Source of the DNA: Kitasatospora terrestris
Lineage (GTDB): Bacteria; Actinomycetota; Actinomycetes; Streptomycetales; Streptomycetaceae
Direction of reading: 5' to 3'
DNA length: 64,000 nt
NCBI RefSeq assembly: GCF_039542905.1
Contig: NZ_BAABIS010000001.1
Span: forward strand, 6,510,001-6,574,000
The notes beneath the pieces were generated by a model. The model worked only from the letters and a program-made list of their open reading frames with translations. It did no database searches and was not told the origin of the DNA. The position numbers and the translations under genes are program-made. Shown here in pieces: positions 24,706 through 32,079 of this stretch; positions within the stretch are counted from its first letter, which is position 1, and each line of letters begins with the position of its first letter.

Positions 24706-25997
24706 CCCTCGCCCTGGACCAGCTGCACGGCTCGCTCTCCGACCCGCTGCTGGACGCCATGACCTTCCTCAACGAGGTCACCGCGCGCTACCCCGACGCC
24801 GTCTCCTTCGCCCCCGGCCGCCCGCACGAGGAGCACTTCGATCCGGCGGCGATCCCGCGCCACCTGGAGCGGTACCTGCGCCACCTGCGGGAGGACCGCG
24901 GGATGGCGGAGGAGGAGGTCCGCCGGGAGCTCTTCCAGTACGGCCGCACCAAGGGCCTGATCGCCGGGCTCGTCGCCCGGACGCTGGCCGCCGACGAGGG
25001 CCTCGACGTCGACCCGGAGGCCCTGGTGGTCACCGTCGGCGCCCAGGAGGGCATGCTGCTGGTCCTGCGCGCCCTGTGCGCCGGCCCCGAGGACGTCCTG
25101 CTGGTCGCCGCACCCTGCTACGTCGGCGTGACGGGCGCCGCCCGGCTGCTGGACCTGACGGTCCGGCCGGTGCCGGAAGCCCCCGGCGGCGGGGGGCTCG
25201 ACCCCGAGGCACTGGCCGCAGCCGCCCGGCGGGCCCGGGCCGAGGGCCTGCGGCCGCGCGCCTGCTACCTGGTGCCGGACTTCGCCAACCCCTCGGGCGC
25301 CAGCCTCCCGGTCGAGGCCAGGAAGCGGCTGCTCGCGGTCGCCGAGGAGCACGACCTGCTGCTCGTCGAGGACAACCCGTACGGCTTCTTCCGGCGCGGC
25401 GGCACGCCCGTGCGGCCCACCCTCAAGGCGCTGGACGGGGACCGGCGACGGGTCGTCCACCTCGGGTCCTTCGCCAAGACCTGCTTCCCCGGCGCCAGGG
25501 TCGGCTACGTGGTGGCCGACCAGCGGGTGGACCGCGGCGGCGGGCGGGCCGGGCTGCTCGCGGACGAGCTGGCGAAGCTGAAGAGCATGACGACGGTCAA
25601 CACCCCGGCGCTCAGCCAGGCCGTGATCGGCGGCATGCTGCTGGAGGCCGACCGCGGCCTGCGCGTGGCGACGGCCGGCGCGGCGGAGTTCTACGCCCGC
25701 AACCTCGACACCCTGCTGGCCGAGCTGGAACGCCGCTTCCCGCCCGGCTCCCCGGTCACCTGGAACGCCCCGGACGGCGGGTACTTCGCGGTGCTCACGG
25801 TGCCGTTCGACGCCGACGAGAGGGCCCTCGACCGCTGCGCGCGGGAGTACGGCGTGCTGTGGACCCCGATGGCGCCGTTCTACCCGCACGGGGGAGGGGA
25901 GCGCTCGCTGCGGCTGTCCTGCTCCTACCTGACGGAGGACCGGATCGTCGACGGTGTCGGCCGGCTGGCCGCCTTCGTGGACGGCGCGTCCCGGTAG
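24702..25997 (+). CDS. hpgT: 4-Hydroxyphenylglycine aminotransferase-like PLP enzyme
   Basis: A 431-residue fold-type I aminotransferase. PLP Lys in GSFAKTCFPGARVGYVV (about residue 263); PDFANPSG and VEDNPYGFF are the usual cofactor-contact segments. The stretch ELAKLKSMTTVNTPALSQAVIGGMLLE resembles HpgT of glycopeptide pathways; I give only ELAKLKSMTTVNTPALSQAV as its key part. HpgT converts 4-hydroxybenzoylformate to L-4-hydroxyphenylglycine, typically using L-Tyr as donor and so regenerating hydroxyphenylpyruvate for HmaS. Co-location with hmaS and hmo makes this the most economical function. The ATG overlaps the hydrolase stop (ATGA), and a strong bidirectional terminator begins at the stop codon. 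Confidence 0.83.
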   Translation: MTLALDQLHGSLSDPLLDAMTFLNEVTARYPDAVSFAPGRPHEEHFDPAAIPRHLERYLRHLREDRGMAEEEVRRELFQYGRTKGLIAGLVARTLAADEGLDVDPEALVVTVGAQEGMLLVLRALCAGPEDVLLVAAPCYVGVTGAARLLDLTVRPVPEAPGGGGLDPEALAAAARRARAEGLRPRACYLVPDFANPSGASLPVEARKRLLAVAEEHDLLLVEDNPYGFFRRGGTPVRPTLKALDGDRRRVVHLGSFAKTCFPGARVGYVVADQRVDRGGGRAGLLADELAKLKSMTTVNTPALSQAVIGGMLLEADRGLRVATAGAAEFYARNLDTLLAELERRFPPGSPVTWNAPDGGYFAVLTVPFDADERALDRCAREYGVLWTPMAPFYPHGGGERSLRLSCSYLTEDRIVDGVGRLAAFVDGASR

Positions 25998-26049
25998 CGC
26001 AGCACGAGGAGGCCGGTCCGCTCTGCGGGCCGGCCTCCTCGTGCTGCGC
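25997..26049. terminator. Bidirectional terminator hairpin between hpgT and the ABC exporter
   Basis: A perfect 20-bp inverted repeat (25997-26016 and 26030-26049) with a 13-nt loop, lying between two convergent genes. Its position fits termination from both sides. Confidence 0.85.
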
Positions 26050-26053
26050 GCGG

Positions 26054-26818
26054 CTAGCGGATCCGCCGGGCGAACAGGCGGGCCGCCCAGGCCACCGCCA
26101 CCGCCGCGGTGACCGCGGTGAACAGCAGTCCGCGCCACACGGCCGGCGAGTCGACCTGGCCGGTGAACAGCGCCCGCATCGCCTCCACGCCCCAGTAGCA
26201 CGGGTTCCAGGACGCCGCGGTGCGCAGCCAGGCCGGTGCCAGCGCGATCGGCAGCAGGGTGCCGGAGAGCAGCGCCAGCGGCTGCGCGATGGTGTTGACG
26301 ATCGGCCCGAGCGCCGCGTCGCCGGGGACCAGCAGCGCCAGCCCGTACGACACGGAGGAGGCCATCAGCGCCATCAGCGCGAGCAGCGCGAAGGCGAGCA
26401 GCAGGTCGCCGACGCCCACGGTGAGGCCGAACGGGACCGCCAGCGCGGTGATGATCGCCGCCTGCACCAGCAGCGCCACGACCTCCCGCAGGGCCCGGCC
26501 GAGCAGCAGGGCGACCCGGCTGACCGGGGTGACCCGGGAGCGCTCCACGATGCCCGCGTGCAGCTCGCCGAGCAGGGTGAACCCGGTGAACAGGCCGCCC
26601 ATCACGGCCAGTGCCGACAGCAGGCCGGGCACGTACACCCGGTACGCGTCGGCGGTCGAGACCGCCCCCGAGGAGGCCAGCGCGGTCTTCAGCAGCGGCG
26701 CGAACAGCAGCAGGTAGAACAGCGGTTGGAGCAGCCCGACCGCCAGCCACGCGGGTGTGCGGACCATCAGCAGCAGCTGCCGCTGGAAGACCAGCCAGGT
26801 GTCACGGGCGAGCTTCAC
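26054..26818 (-). CDS. ABC-2-type exporter permease (DrrB-like)
   Basis: A 254-residue membrane protein with about six transmembrane segments, of the ABC-2 family that exports antibiotics such as daunorubicin. It has the QPLFYLLLFAPLL start region, a family-typical LSGTLLPIALAPAWLRTAAS segment (about 184-203) and a WNPCYWGVEAMRAL stretch before the last helices. It overlaps the ATPase gene by 4 nt. The pair probably exports the product of the surrounding cluster and may provide self-protection. Confidence 0.88.
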   Translation of the reverse strand: MKLARDTWLVFQRQLLLMVRTPAWLAVGLLQPLFYLLLFAPLLKTALASSGAVSTADAYRVYVPGLLSALAVMGGLFTGFTLLGELHAGIVERSRVTPVSRVALLLGRALREVVALLVQAAIITALAVPFGLTVGVGDLLLAFALLALMALMASSVSYGLALLVPGDAALGPIVNTIAQPLALLSGTLLPIALAPAWLRTAASWNPCYWGVEAMRALFTGQVDSPAVWRGLLFTAVTAAVAVAWAARLFARRIR

Positions 26819-27771
26819 GCCGCCTCCCCTCCTCTACTGGTCAGGGCCAGGAACACGTCGTCCAGGCTCGGCCGTTGCAACTGCACCAGCTCGGGTTCGG
26901 TGCCCGCGGCGGCGAGTTCGCGCAGCAGCTGCGGCACCGCGAGGGCGGCCTCCTCGACGTGCAGCCGCAGGCCGGTCTCGTCCGGCAGCCGTTCCAGGCG
27001 GCGCACGCACGGCAGCCGGGTGAGCGCGGCCTGGGCGGCGTCGACCGTGGCGGGCGGCAGGCCGACGGTCACCACGTCGCCGGAGATCTCCCGCTTGAGC
27101 TGCTCGGGCGTGCCCTCGGTGACGATCTCGCCGTGGTCGACGATGCCGATCCGGTCGCAGAGGGCGTCGGCCTCTTCGAGGTAGTGGGTGGTGAGCAGCA
27201 CGGTCATGCCGTCGGCGCGCAGCCGGCGGATCTCGGCCCAGACCTGGGCGCGGCTGCGCGGGTCGAGGCCGACGGTGGGTTCGTCGAGGAACAGCACCCG
27301 GGGGCGGTGGATGACGCCGAGGGCGAGGTCGACGCGGCGGCGCTGGCCGCCGGAGTAGGTCCGGCAGCGCCGGTCGGCGAACTCGGTGAGGCCGAAGGCC
27401 TCCAGGGCGCCCTCGGCGCGCTGCCGGGCGTCCGCCTTGCCGATGCCGTGCATCCGGGCCTGCAGGACGAGCTCCTCGCGCGCGGAGGCGCCGTCGGTGG
27501 TGCCGCCGCCCTGGGCGACGTAGCCGATCCGGCGGCGGACCTCGCCGGGTTCGGCTAGCAGGTCGGCGCCGGCCACGGTGGCGTCGCCGCCGTCGGGGCG
27601 CAGCAGGGTGGCGAGCATGCGCAGGGTGGTGGTCTTGCCGGCTCCGTTGGGGCCGAGGAGGCCGTACACCTCGCCTTCGTCGACGGTGAGGTCGATGGCG
27701 CGGACGGCGTCCACGGCCTGGGAGCCGCGGCGGGGCTGGAAGGATTTGCGCAGCCCCTTGGTCACGATCAA
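26815..27771 (-). CDS. ABC-2-type exporter ATP-binding protein (DrrA-like)
   Basis: A 318-residue ATPase. Walker A GPNGAGKTTT (about 39-48), signature YSGGQRRRVDLA, Walker B VLFLDEPTVGLDPRS, switch His in LLTTHYLEEAD, and the C-terminal regulatory domain typical of DrrA. The TTG at 27771 follows an AGGAG site 6 nt upstream; a GTG two codons later is possible. It is the first gene of the exporter operon. Two TGGTCTGGACC-type palindromes lie 46-81 nt upstream, suggesting regulated export. Confidence 0.9.
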   Translation of the reverse strand: MIVTKGLRKSFQPRRGSQAVDAVRAIDLTVDEGEVYGLLGPNGAGKTTTLRMLATLLRPDGGDATVAGADLLAEPGEVRRRIGYVAQGGGTTDGASAREELVLQARMHGIGKADARQRAEGALEAFGLTEFADRRCRTYSGGQRRRVDLALGVIHRPRVLFLDEPTVGLDPRSRAQVWAEIRRLRADGMTVLLTTHYLEEADALCDRIGIVDHGEIVTEGTPEQLKREISGDVVTVGLPPATVDAAQAALTRLPCVRRLERLPDETGLRLHVEEAALAVPQLLRELAAAGTEPELVQLQRPSLDDVFLALTSRGGEAA

Positions 27772-27816
27772 CCCGGACTCCTGTGGTCGGTGGGATCGAC
27801 TGCGGCACCGACCCTA

Positions 27817-27852
27817 GGGTCTGGACCGCCCCCGCCACAATGGTCTGGACCA
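27817..27852. promoter_or_regulatory. Pair of GGTCTGGACC palindromes upstream of the exporter genes
   Basis: GGGTCTGGACCG (27817-27828) and TGGTCTGGACCA (27841-27852), 24 nt apart. The second matches TGGTCTAGACCA at 11 of 12 positions. A perfect 6-bp-arm inverted repeat GATCAC-CGGA-GTGATC (27853-27868) follows. The pair is in the short gap between the glycosyltransferase 3' end and the exporter start, where an operator would be expected. Confidence 0.5.
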
Positions 27853-27854
27853 GA

Positions 27855-29033
27855 TCACCGGAGTGATCGGTTCCGTCCGTCGGTGAACCGCTCCAGGTGT
27901 CCGACTGCGGCCTCGACGCCCCCTCCATGCAAGAGTTGACGACCCATCATCAAAGCGGCGGCGCGGTGGGACGGCCGGTCGAGCACCGTCCGCAGCGCGT
28001 CCCGCAGCTGCCCGGACGTGGCGCCGGCGAAGTCCACCCGGACTCCGGCGCCGGCCGCCGCGACCCGCTCGGCGACGTACGGCTGGTCGTGCCGGATCGG
28101 CGCCAGCACCAGCGGGACGCCGTGCACCAGCGCCTCGCAGACGGTGTTCATGCCGCCGTGGCAGAGCACCGCGTCCACCGCGCCGCGGGCCAGCAGCTCC
28201 AGCACCGGCACCCGGTCCAGCGCGATCCCGCCGGCCGGCGCGGGGCCGCCGCCGGCCCGGGCCAGCACCGGCTGCACGTCCGGCGCCAGCTCCTCCAGGG
28301 CCCGCGCGACCCGCTGGTGGAAGCCGTCCGCGACCTCCGCCGACAGGGTGCCCATGGTGACCAGCACCCGCCGCCGCGAGCCGTCCAGTCGCTCCCAGGG
28401 GAATTCCGCCGGCGTGCGCCCGCCCAGCAGCGGCCCCACCGTCGCGTACGGGGGCGGCAGTTCGCCGCCGAGCAGGGCGGGGCTTGCGGTGGAGAGCACC
28501 AGCCCGGGGGAGAACCGCGGGTCGAGGTACTCCTGCTCCGGCAGTCGGGCCGAGGCCCACAGCCCGCGCAGCACGCCGTCCAGCCAGCGCTCCAGCTCCC
28601 GCTCGCCGCGCAGCGGGCGGCCGATCTCCATCGCCGAGGGCGCGAACGTCGCCCACAACACCCCGGCCCGGTGCGCGGCCAGCGCGCCCGCCGGGCTGTG
28701 CTGGTCGACCAGCACCACGTCCGGCCGCCACTCGGCGACCGCCCGCTCCACCGCCTTCAGGGTGAAGCGGCTGTACGGCACCACGAAGCCCTCCCAGAGC
28801 GAGCGGACCGCCGCCTCCCCGCCGCCCGCCTGCTCGCGGAACAGCCGCGACCCGGTCGGGAAGAGCCGGCCCCCGGGCCCCAGCAGCGGCCGGAACACCG
28901 GCTCGTTGCCCACCCAGGCGGCCTCGTGGCCGGCCGCCTCCCAGCCGCCGGCCAGGGCGAGCGCGGGATGGAGGTGGCCGGTCAGCGGCGGGACGGTCAA
29001 CAGGCAGCGCAACGGGCGCGACGGCATGGGCAC
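27855..29033 (-). CDS. GT-B family natural-product glycosyltransferase
   Basis: A 392-residue glycosyltransferase of the macrolide/UGT type. The N-terminal acceptor domain begins TVPPLTGHLHPALALA. The C-terminal sugar-nucleotide domain has VPVLELLARGAVDAVLCHGGMNTVCEALVHGVPLVLAP; the key donor motif is CHGGMNTVCEAL (about 300-311), followed by PIRHDQPYVAERV. It transfers a nucleotide-activated sugar to a small acceptor, perhaps the phenol of a hydroxyphenyl group. No sugar-biosynthesis genes are in the window, so a common sugar such as glucose or GlcNAc is likely. It is encoded upstream of the exporter on the same strand, separated by the palindrome pair. Confidence 0.85.
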   Translation of the reverse strand: MPMPSRPLRCLLTVPPLTGHLHPALALAGGWEAAGHEAAWVGNEPVFRPLLGPGGRLFPTGSRLFREQAGGGEAAVRSLWEGFVVPYSRFTLKAVERAVAEWRPDVVLVDQHSPAGALAAHRAGVLWATFAPSAMEIGRPLRGERELERWLDGVLRGLWASARLPEQEYLDPRFSPGLVLSTASPALLGGELPPPYATVGPLLGGRTPAEFPWERLDGSRRRVLVTMGTLSAEVADGFHQRVARALEELAPDVQPVLARAGGGPAPAGGIALDRVPVLELLARGAVDAVLCHGGMNTVCEALVHGVPLVLAPIRHDQPYVAERVAAAGAGVRVDFAGATSGQLRDALRTVLDRPSHRAAALMMGRQLLHGGGVEAAVGHLERFTDGRNRSLR

Positions 29034-29078
29034 GGGTCCTTGTCGACTCGGCGGGGATCCCCGGAAGCGGGGCAGAAT

Positions 29079-29090
29079 TGGCCTAGACCC
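29079..29090. promoter_or_regulatory. TGGCCTAGACCC palindrome in divergent promoter region
   Basis: It matches TGGTCTAGACCA at 10 of 12 positions and lies in the 94-nt gap between the glycosyltransferase (minus) and KAS III (plus) starts. It is the third intergenic region of the cluster with this motif type. Confidence 0.42.
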
Positions 29091-29127
29091 TTGTGCGGGT
29101 CGGCGGGGCGACGGAATACTAGCCCGC

Positions 29128-30060
29128 GTGACCGCTCTGGAAGCAGTCGCCGTCCACCTGCCCCCCGTGGCCCGGCCGATCGAAGAGCTCGGCGAGGAAC
29201 TCGGGTTGAGCGACCGTCAGGTCAAGCTGTTCCGCCGTTTCCACGGCCTCGACCAGGTCCGCCTGGACCCGGACGGGGACCTGACCGATCTGCTCGAAGG
29301 CGCCGCGACGGCGCTGACCGCCCTGCGCGGCCGCGAACACCGCGTCCGGTACGTGCTGCACGCGCGCAGCATGCCGATCGCGGCGCCCTACCCGCACAAC
29401 CCGCTGCACGAGCTGCTCGGCCGTCTGGGGCTGGAGCACGCCCGTGCGTTCACCGTCACTCACCACGCCTGCGCCGGCTCCCTGCTGGCCATCGACGTGG
29501 CCGGTCGGCTGCTGGCGGCAGAACCCGACCCCGAGGCACTGGCGTTGATCCTGGCGGGCGAGAAGACCTTCACCCGGGACGCCCGACTCGTCCCGGAGAC
29601 CGCCCTGTTCGGCGAGGGGGCGGCCGCCTGCCTGGTGCGGGCCGAAGGCGAACGCGACCGCGTGCTGTCGTACGCGGTCGACCTGCGCGGCGAGTTCGAC
29701 GGGCGACTCGCCGAGGATCCGGACCTGCTCGCGCGCTACCAGCGCGACTACCCGGACGCCGTGGTAGGCGTCATGCGGGCGGCACTGGACGAGGCCGGGG
29801 AGACCTGGGACTCGATCCGGCTGCTGCTCCCGCACAACGTCAACCAGGTCTCCTGGAAACGGATCTGCCGCACGGTCGGGCTCCCGCTCGACCGGGTGGT
29901 GCTGGAGAACGTCCCCGCGGTGGGCCACAGCTTCACCGCGGACGTCTTCCTCAACCACCACACCGCCACCACCCGGGGCCTGCTCCACCCCGGCGACCGC
30001 TACCTGGTCGCCGCCGCCGGGCTCGGCGCGACCTTCGCCGCCATGGTGCTCCAGCACTGA
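29128..30060 (+). CDS. KAS III (FabH)-like ketosynthase or acyltransferase
   Basis: A 310-residue thiolase-fold enzyme. The nucleophile lies in FTVTHHACAGSLLAIDVAG (Cys about 115) and the second catalytic residue in LLPHNVNQVSWKRI (His about 235). The third FabH residue, Asn in the GNTS motif, is replaced: the sequence reads VGHSFTADVF. Such changes are known in FabH relatives that transfer acyl groups to O, N or S instead of condensing with malonyl-ACP. The start is GTG at 29128. The carrier-protein gene follows after 93 nt, with a second, truncated thiolase-fold gene after it. A role in off-loading or extending the carrier-bound amino acid is plausible. Confidence 0.82.
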   Translation: MTALEAVAVHLPPVARPIEELGEELGLSDRQVKLFRRFHGLDQVRLDPDGDLTDLLEGAATALTALRGREHRVRYVLHARSMPIAAPYPHNPLHELLGRLGLEHARAFTVTHHACAGSLLAIDVAGRLLAAEPDPEALALILAGEKTFTRDARLVPETALFGEGAAACLVRAEGERDRVLSYAVDLRGEFDGRLAEDPDLLARYQRDYPDAVVGVMRAALDEAGETWDSIRLLLPHNVNQVSWKRICRTVGLPLDRVVLENVPAVGHSFTADVFLNHHTATTRGLLHPGDRYLVAAAGLGATFAAMVLQH

Positions 30061-30153
30061 CGGCCGCGACGCCGCGCCGCGCCCCCGCCCCAGGGCACTC
30101 GTCCACTCTCCCGCCGCGCCCCGCACCGGGCCCGGCCCCAGATGGGATCCGCC

Positions 30154-30453
30154 ATGACCGAAACCGCCCCCGCCGTCGAGACGGCCGTCGACCCCGAGCT
30201 GCGCGAGCGCGTCGTCGAGGGCATCCGGCTGCTGCTGCCCCGCGTCCTCAAGCGCGAACTCCCGCCGCCGGACGAGAACGTCTGCCTCTTCGACGAGCTC
30301 GGCCTCACCTCCGCGGGCACCCTGGAACTCATCCTCGAACTCGAGGACCACCTCGACATCCAGGTCGACGTCGAGGAGATCGGCCAGGACGACCTGCGCT
30401 CGCTCGGCACCCTGGCCGGCTTCGTCGCCGCCCACGTCGTCCCCGAGGACTGA
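30154..30453 (+). CDS. Carrier protein of the KAS III / amino acid:carrier-protein ligase operon
   Basis: A 99-residue acyl carrier-like protein with the attachment Ser in LFDELGLTSAGTLELILELED, key part ELGLTSAGTLEL (Ser about 54), and an acidic helix III (DIQVDVEEIGQDDLRSLG). I prefer the ATG at 30154 over the one at 30142 because GGGAT lies between them as a ribosome site. It is the only free carrier protein in this operon, so it is the obvious partner of the SerRS-like ligase encoded four genes downstream and of the PPTase that would activate it. Confidence 0.82.
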   Translation: MTETAPAVETAVDPELRERVVEGIRLLLPRVLKRELPPPDENVCLFDELGLTSAGTLELILELEDHLDIQVDVEEIGQDDLRSLGTLAGFVAAHVVPED

Positions 30454-30457
30454 GCCC

Positions 30458-31294
30458 GTGCGCGTCAGCGGCCCGCTGCCCCCGCAGCCCGCCGCCGCAC
30501 CGCTGCGCCTGGCCGCCGCCGCGAGCGCCGACTTCACCGGCGACTCGCCGCTCGCCCGCGACCCGGACCTGCGCGTCCTCGTCTCCGACCTCGCCCGCCC
30601 GTACGGCGTCGCGCTCGACGAGGACGCGCTGCGCCGCGGCCGCGGCCAGTCGTACGGCGAGATGGCCGAGCGGCTCCTCGCGCAGCTCGTCCCGGACGGG
30701 CCGGACGTCGACCTGCTGGTCCTGGTCTACGCCGCGCCCGACGTCCGGCCCGGCCGGGCCGTCGCCGTGCACCTCGCCGGCGTGTGCCCGGGGCGGCCGC
30801 TGGCGTTCGCGGTCTGCGACCAGGGCTCCGCCGGGACGTTCAGCGCGCTGCGGATCGCCGACGCGTACGGGCGCACCGGGGGCGCCCGGCGGGCCCTGCT
30901 GATCGCGCTCGAACAGTCCTCGCTGCACCACCGGCCCGACCGGCCGGCCCGGCTGCCGGACCGGCACACCGCCGCCGCCCTGCTGTTCGAGACCGGCGGC
31001 AGCCACCGGTTGGCCGCCCACCGGGAGCACACCGCCGTCACCACCGCCGACCTGCCCGCCGCCCTCGCCGCGCTCACCGCCGACCTGCCCGCCGACACCC
31101 GGCTCCACCTCGGGCCGGGCCTCACCCACCTGCCCGCGGCGGCCACCCGCCGCGCCCTGCCGGGCACCCCGTTCACCGGCACCTGGCGGACGCTCGCCAC
31201 CGCGCTGCCCACCCCGTACCCGATCGCGCTGGTCGACCACGACCCCGACCACGGGCGGCTCGACCTGGCGCTCCTGACCCCGGAGGCGGCGTGA
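30458..31294 (+). CDS. Truncated thiolase-fold protein, KAS III-like
   Basis: A 278-residue protein that looks like the N-terminal half and part of the C-terminal half of a KAS III. The segment AFAVCDQGSAGTFSALRIAD (Cys about 115) occupies the FabH nucleophile position, followed by RRALLIALEQSS and a GDGAG-like AAALLFETGG. The expected catalytic His and Asn motifs of the C-terminal half are not visible. It may pair with the complete KAS III encoded upstream. The start is GTG at 30458, 4 nt after the carrier stop; its own stop overlaps the PPTase GTG. Confidence 0.62.
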   Translation: MRVSGPLPPQPAAAPLRLAAAASADFTGDSPLARDPDLRVLVSDLARPYGVALDEDALRRGRGQSYGEMAERLLAQLVPDGPDVDLLVLVYAAPDVRPGRAVAVHLAGVCPGRPLAFAVCDQGSAGTFSALRIADAYGRTGGARRALLIALEQSSLHHRPDRPARLPDRHTAAALLFETGGSHRLAAHREHTAVTTADLPAALAALTADLPADTRLHLGPGLTHLPAAATRRALPGTPFTGTWRTLATALPTPYPIALVDHDPDHGRLDLALLTPEAA

Positions 31295-32079
31295 AGGGGG
31301 CGGCTCGGGCGGCGGCGGCCCACCCGGCGGACCCGGGGCCGTTCCGGAGCGCGGTACCGGGCCCTCCGCCACGCGCGGTCGCCGGTACGCCGGTGGTCGA
31401 GGTGTGGGTGATCCGGACGGACCAGCCGCCGGAGACGGTGGCCGAGCTCGGCCGCCACCTGGACGAGGAGGAGCGGTCGCGGCGGGCCGGCGCACCGGCC
31501 GCGCGGTCGCGGTTCACCGTCTCGCACGCCGCCGCCCGGCTGCTGACCGCGGCCGCCGCCGGCGTCCCGCCGTCGGAGGTGCGCTGGCGTCGCGGCCCGC
31601 ACGGGCGCCCGGACGCCGAAGGTCCCGCCGCCCGGCTGACCGTGAACCTCTCCACCGCCGGGCCGTGGTCGCTGTTCGCCCTCGCCCCGGCCGGGGCCGA
31701 CGTCGGCGTCGACCTGGAGGCCGAACCGCCGGCCGCGGCCGCGCTCCGGCTCGCCCGCCGCTGGTTCCCGCCCGCCGAGGCCGCCGAGGTCGAGTCGGCC
31801 GCCTCCCCGCCCGCCCGCTTCGCCGAGCTCTGGACCCGCAAGGAGGCGTACGTCAAGGCCCTCGGCGCCCGCCTCGCCGAAGGCCTGCCCGTCCCCGCGG
31901 CCGGCAGCCCGGTCAGCGGGCCGGCCGGTACCTGCGCGGTCCGCCCGCTCGCCCTGCCGCCCGAACTCCGCACCCACCGCGCCGCCGTCGCCCGCCGCTC
32001 GACCGAGCCGTTCGCCGTGCGCCTGCGCACCTGGTCCCCGCCGTCCGCATCCCGTGCATCCCGTGAGGCCCACCGATGA
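31291..32079 (+). CDS. 4'-Phosphopantetheinyl transferase, Sfp type
   Basis: A 262-residue enzyme that transfers phosphopantetheine from CoA to Ser of carrier proteins. Motifs: LTVNLSTAGPWSLFAL (about 114), DVGVDLEAE (the Mg-binding GVD-x-E, about 138) and FAELWTRKEAYVKALGARL (W-x-x-KEA, about 178-196), all at normal spacing for an Sfp monomer. The first 30 residues are Ala/Pro-rich and may not be native; the GTG at 31291 is preferred for its overlap with the upstream stop. It would activate the carrier domains of both this operon and the NRPS/PKS proteins. Confidence 0.9.
   Translation: MKGAARAAAAHPADPGPFRSAVPGPPPRAVAGTPVVEVWVIRTDQPPETVAELGRHLDEEERSRRAGAPAARSRFTVSHAAARLLTAAAAGVPPSEVRWRRGPHGRPDAEGPAARLTVNLSTAGPWSLFALAPAGADVGVDLEAEPPAAAALRLARRWFPPAEAAEVESAASPPARFAELWTRKEAYVKALGARLAEGLPVPAAGSPVSGPAGTCAVRPLALPPELRTHRAAVARRSTEPFAVRLRTWSPPSASRASREAHR

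Noticed and set aside
27853..27868. GATCAC-CGGA-GTGATC palindrome as an independent operator
   Set aside because: It overlaps the glycosyltransferase stop codon and occurs only once that I could see, so it is mentioned only as part of the neighbouring regulatory entry.
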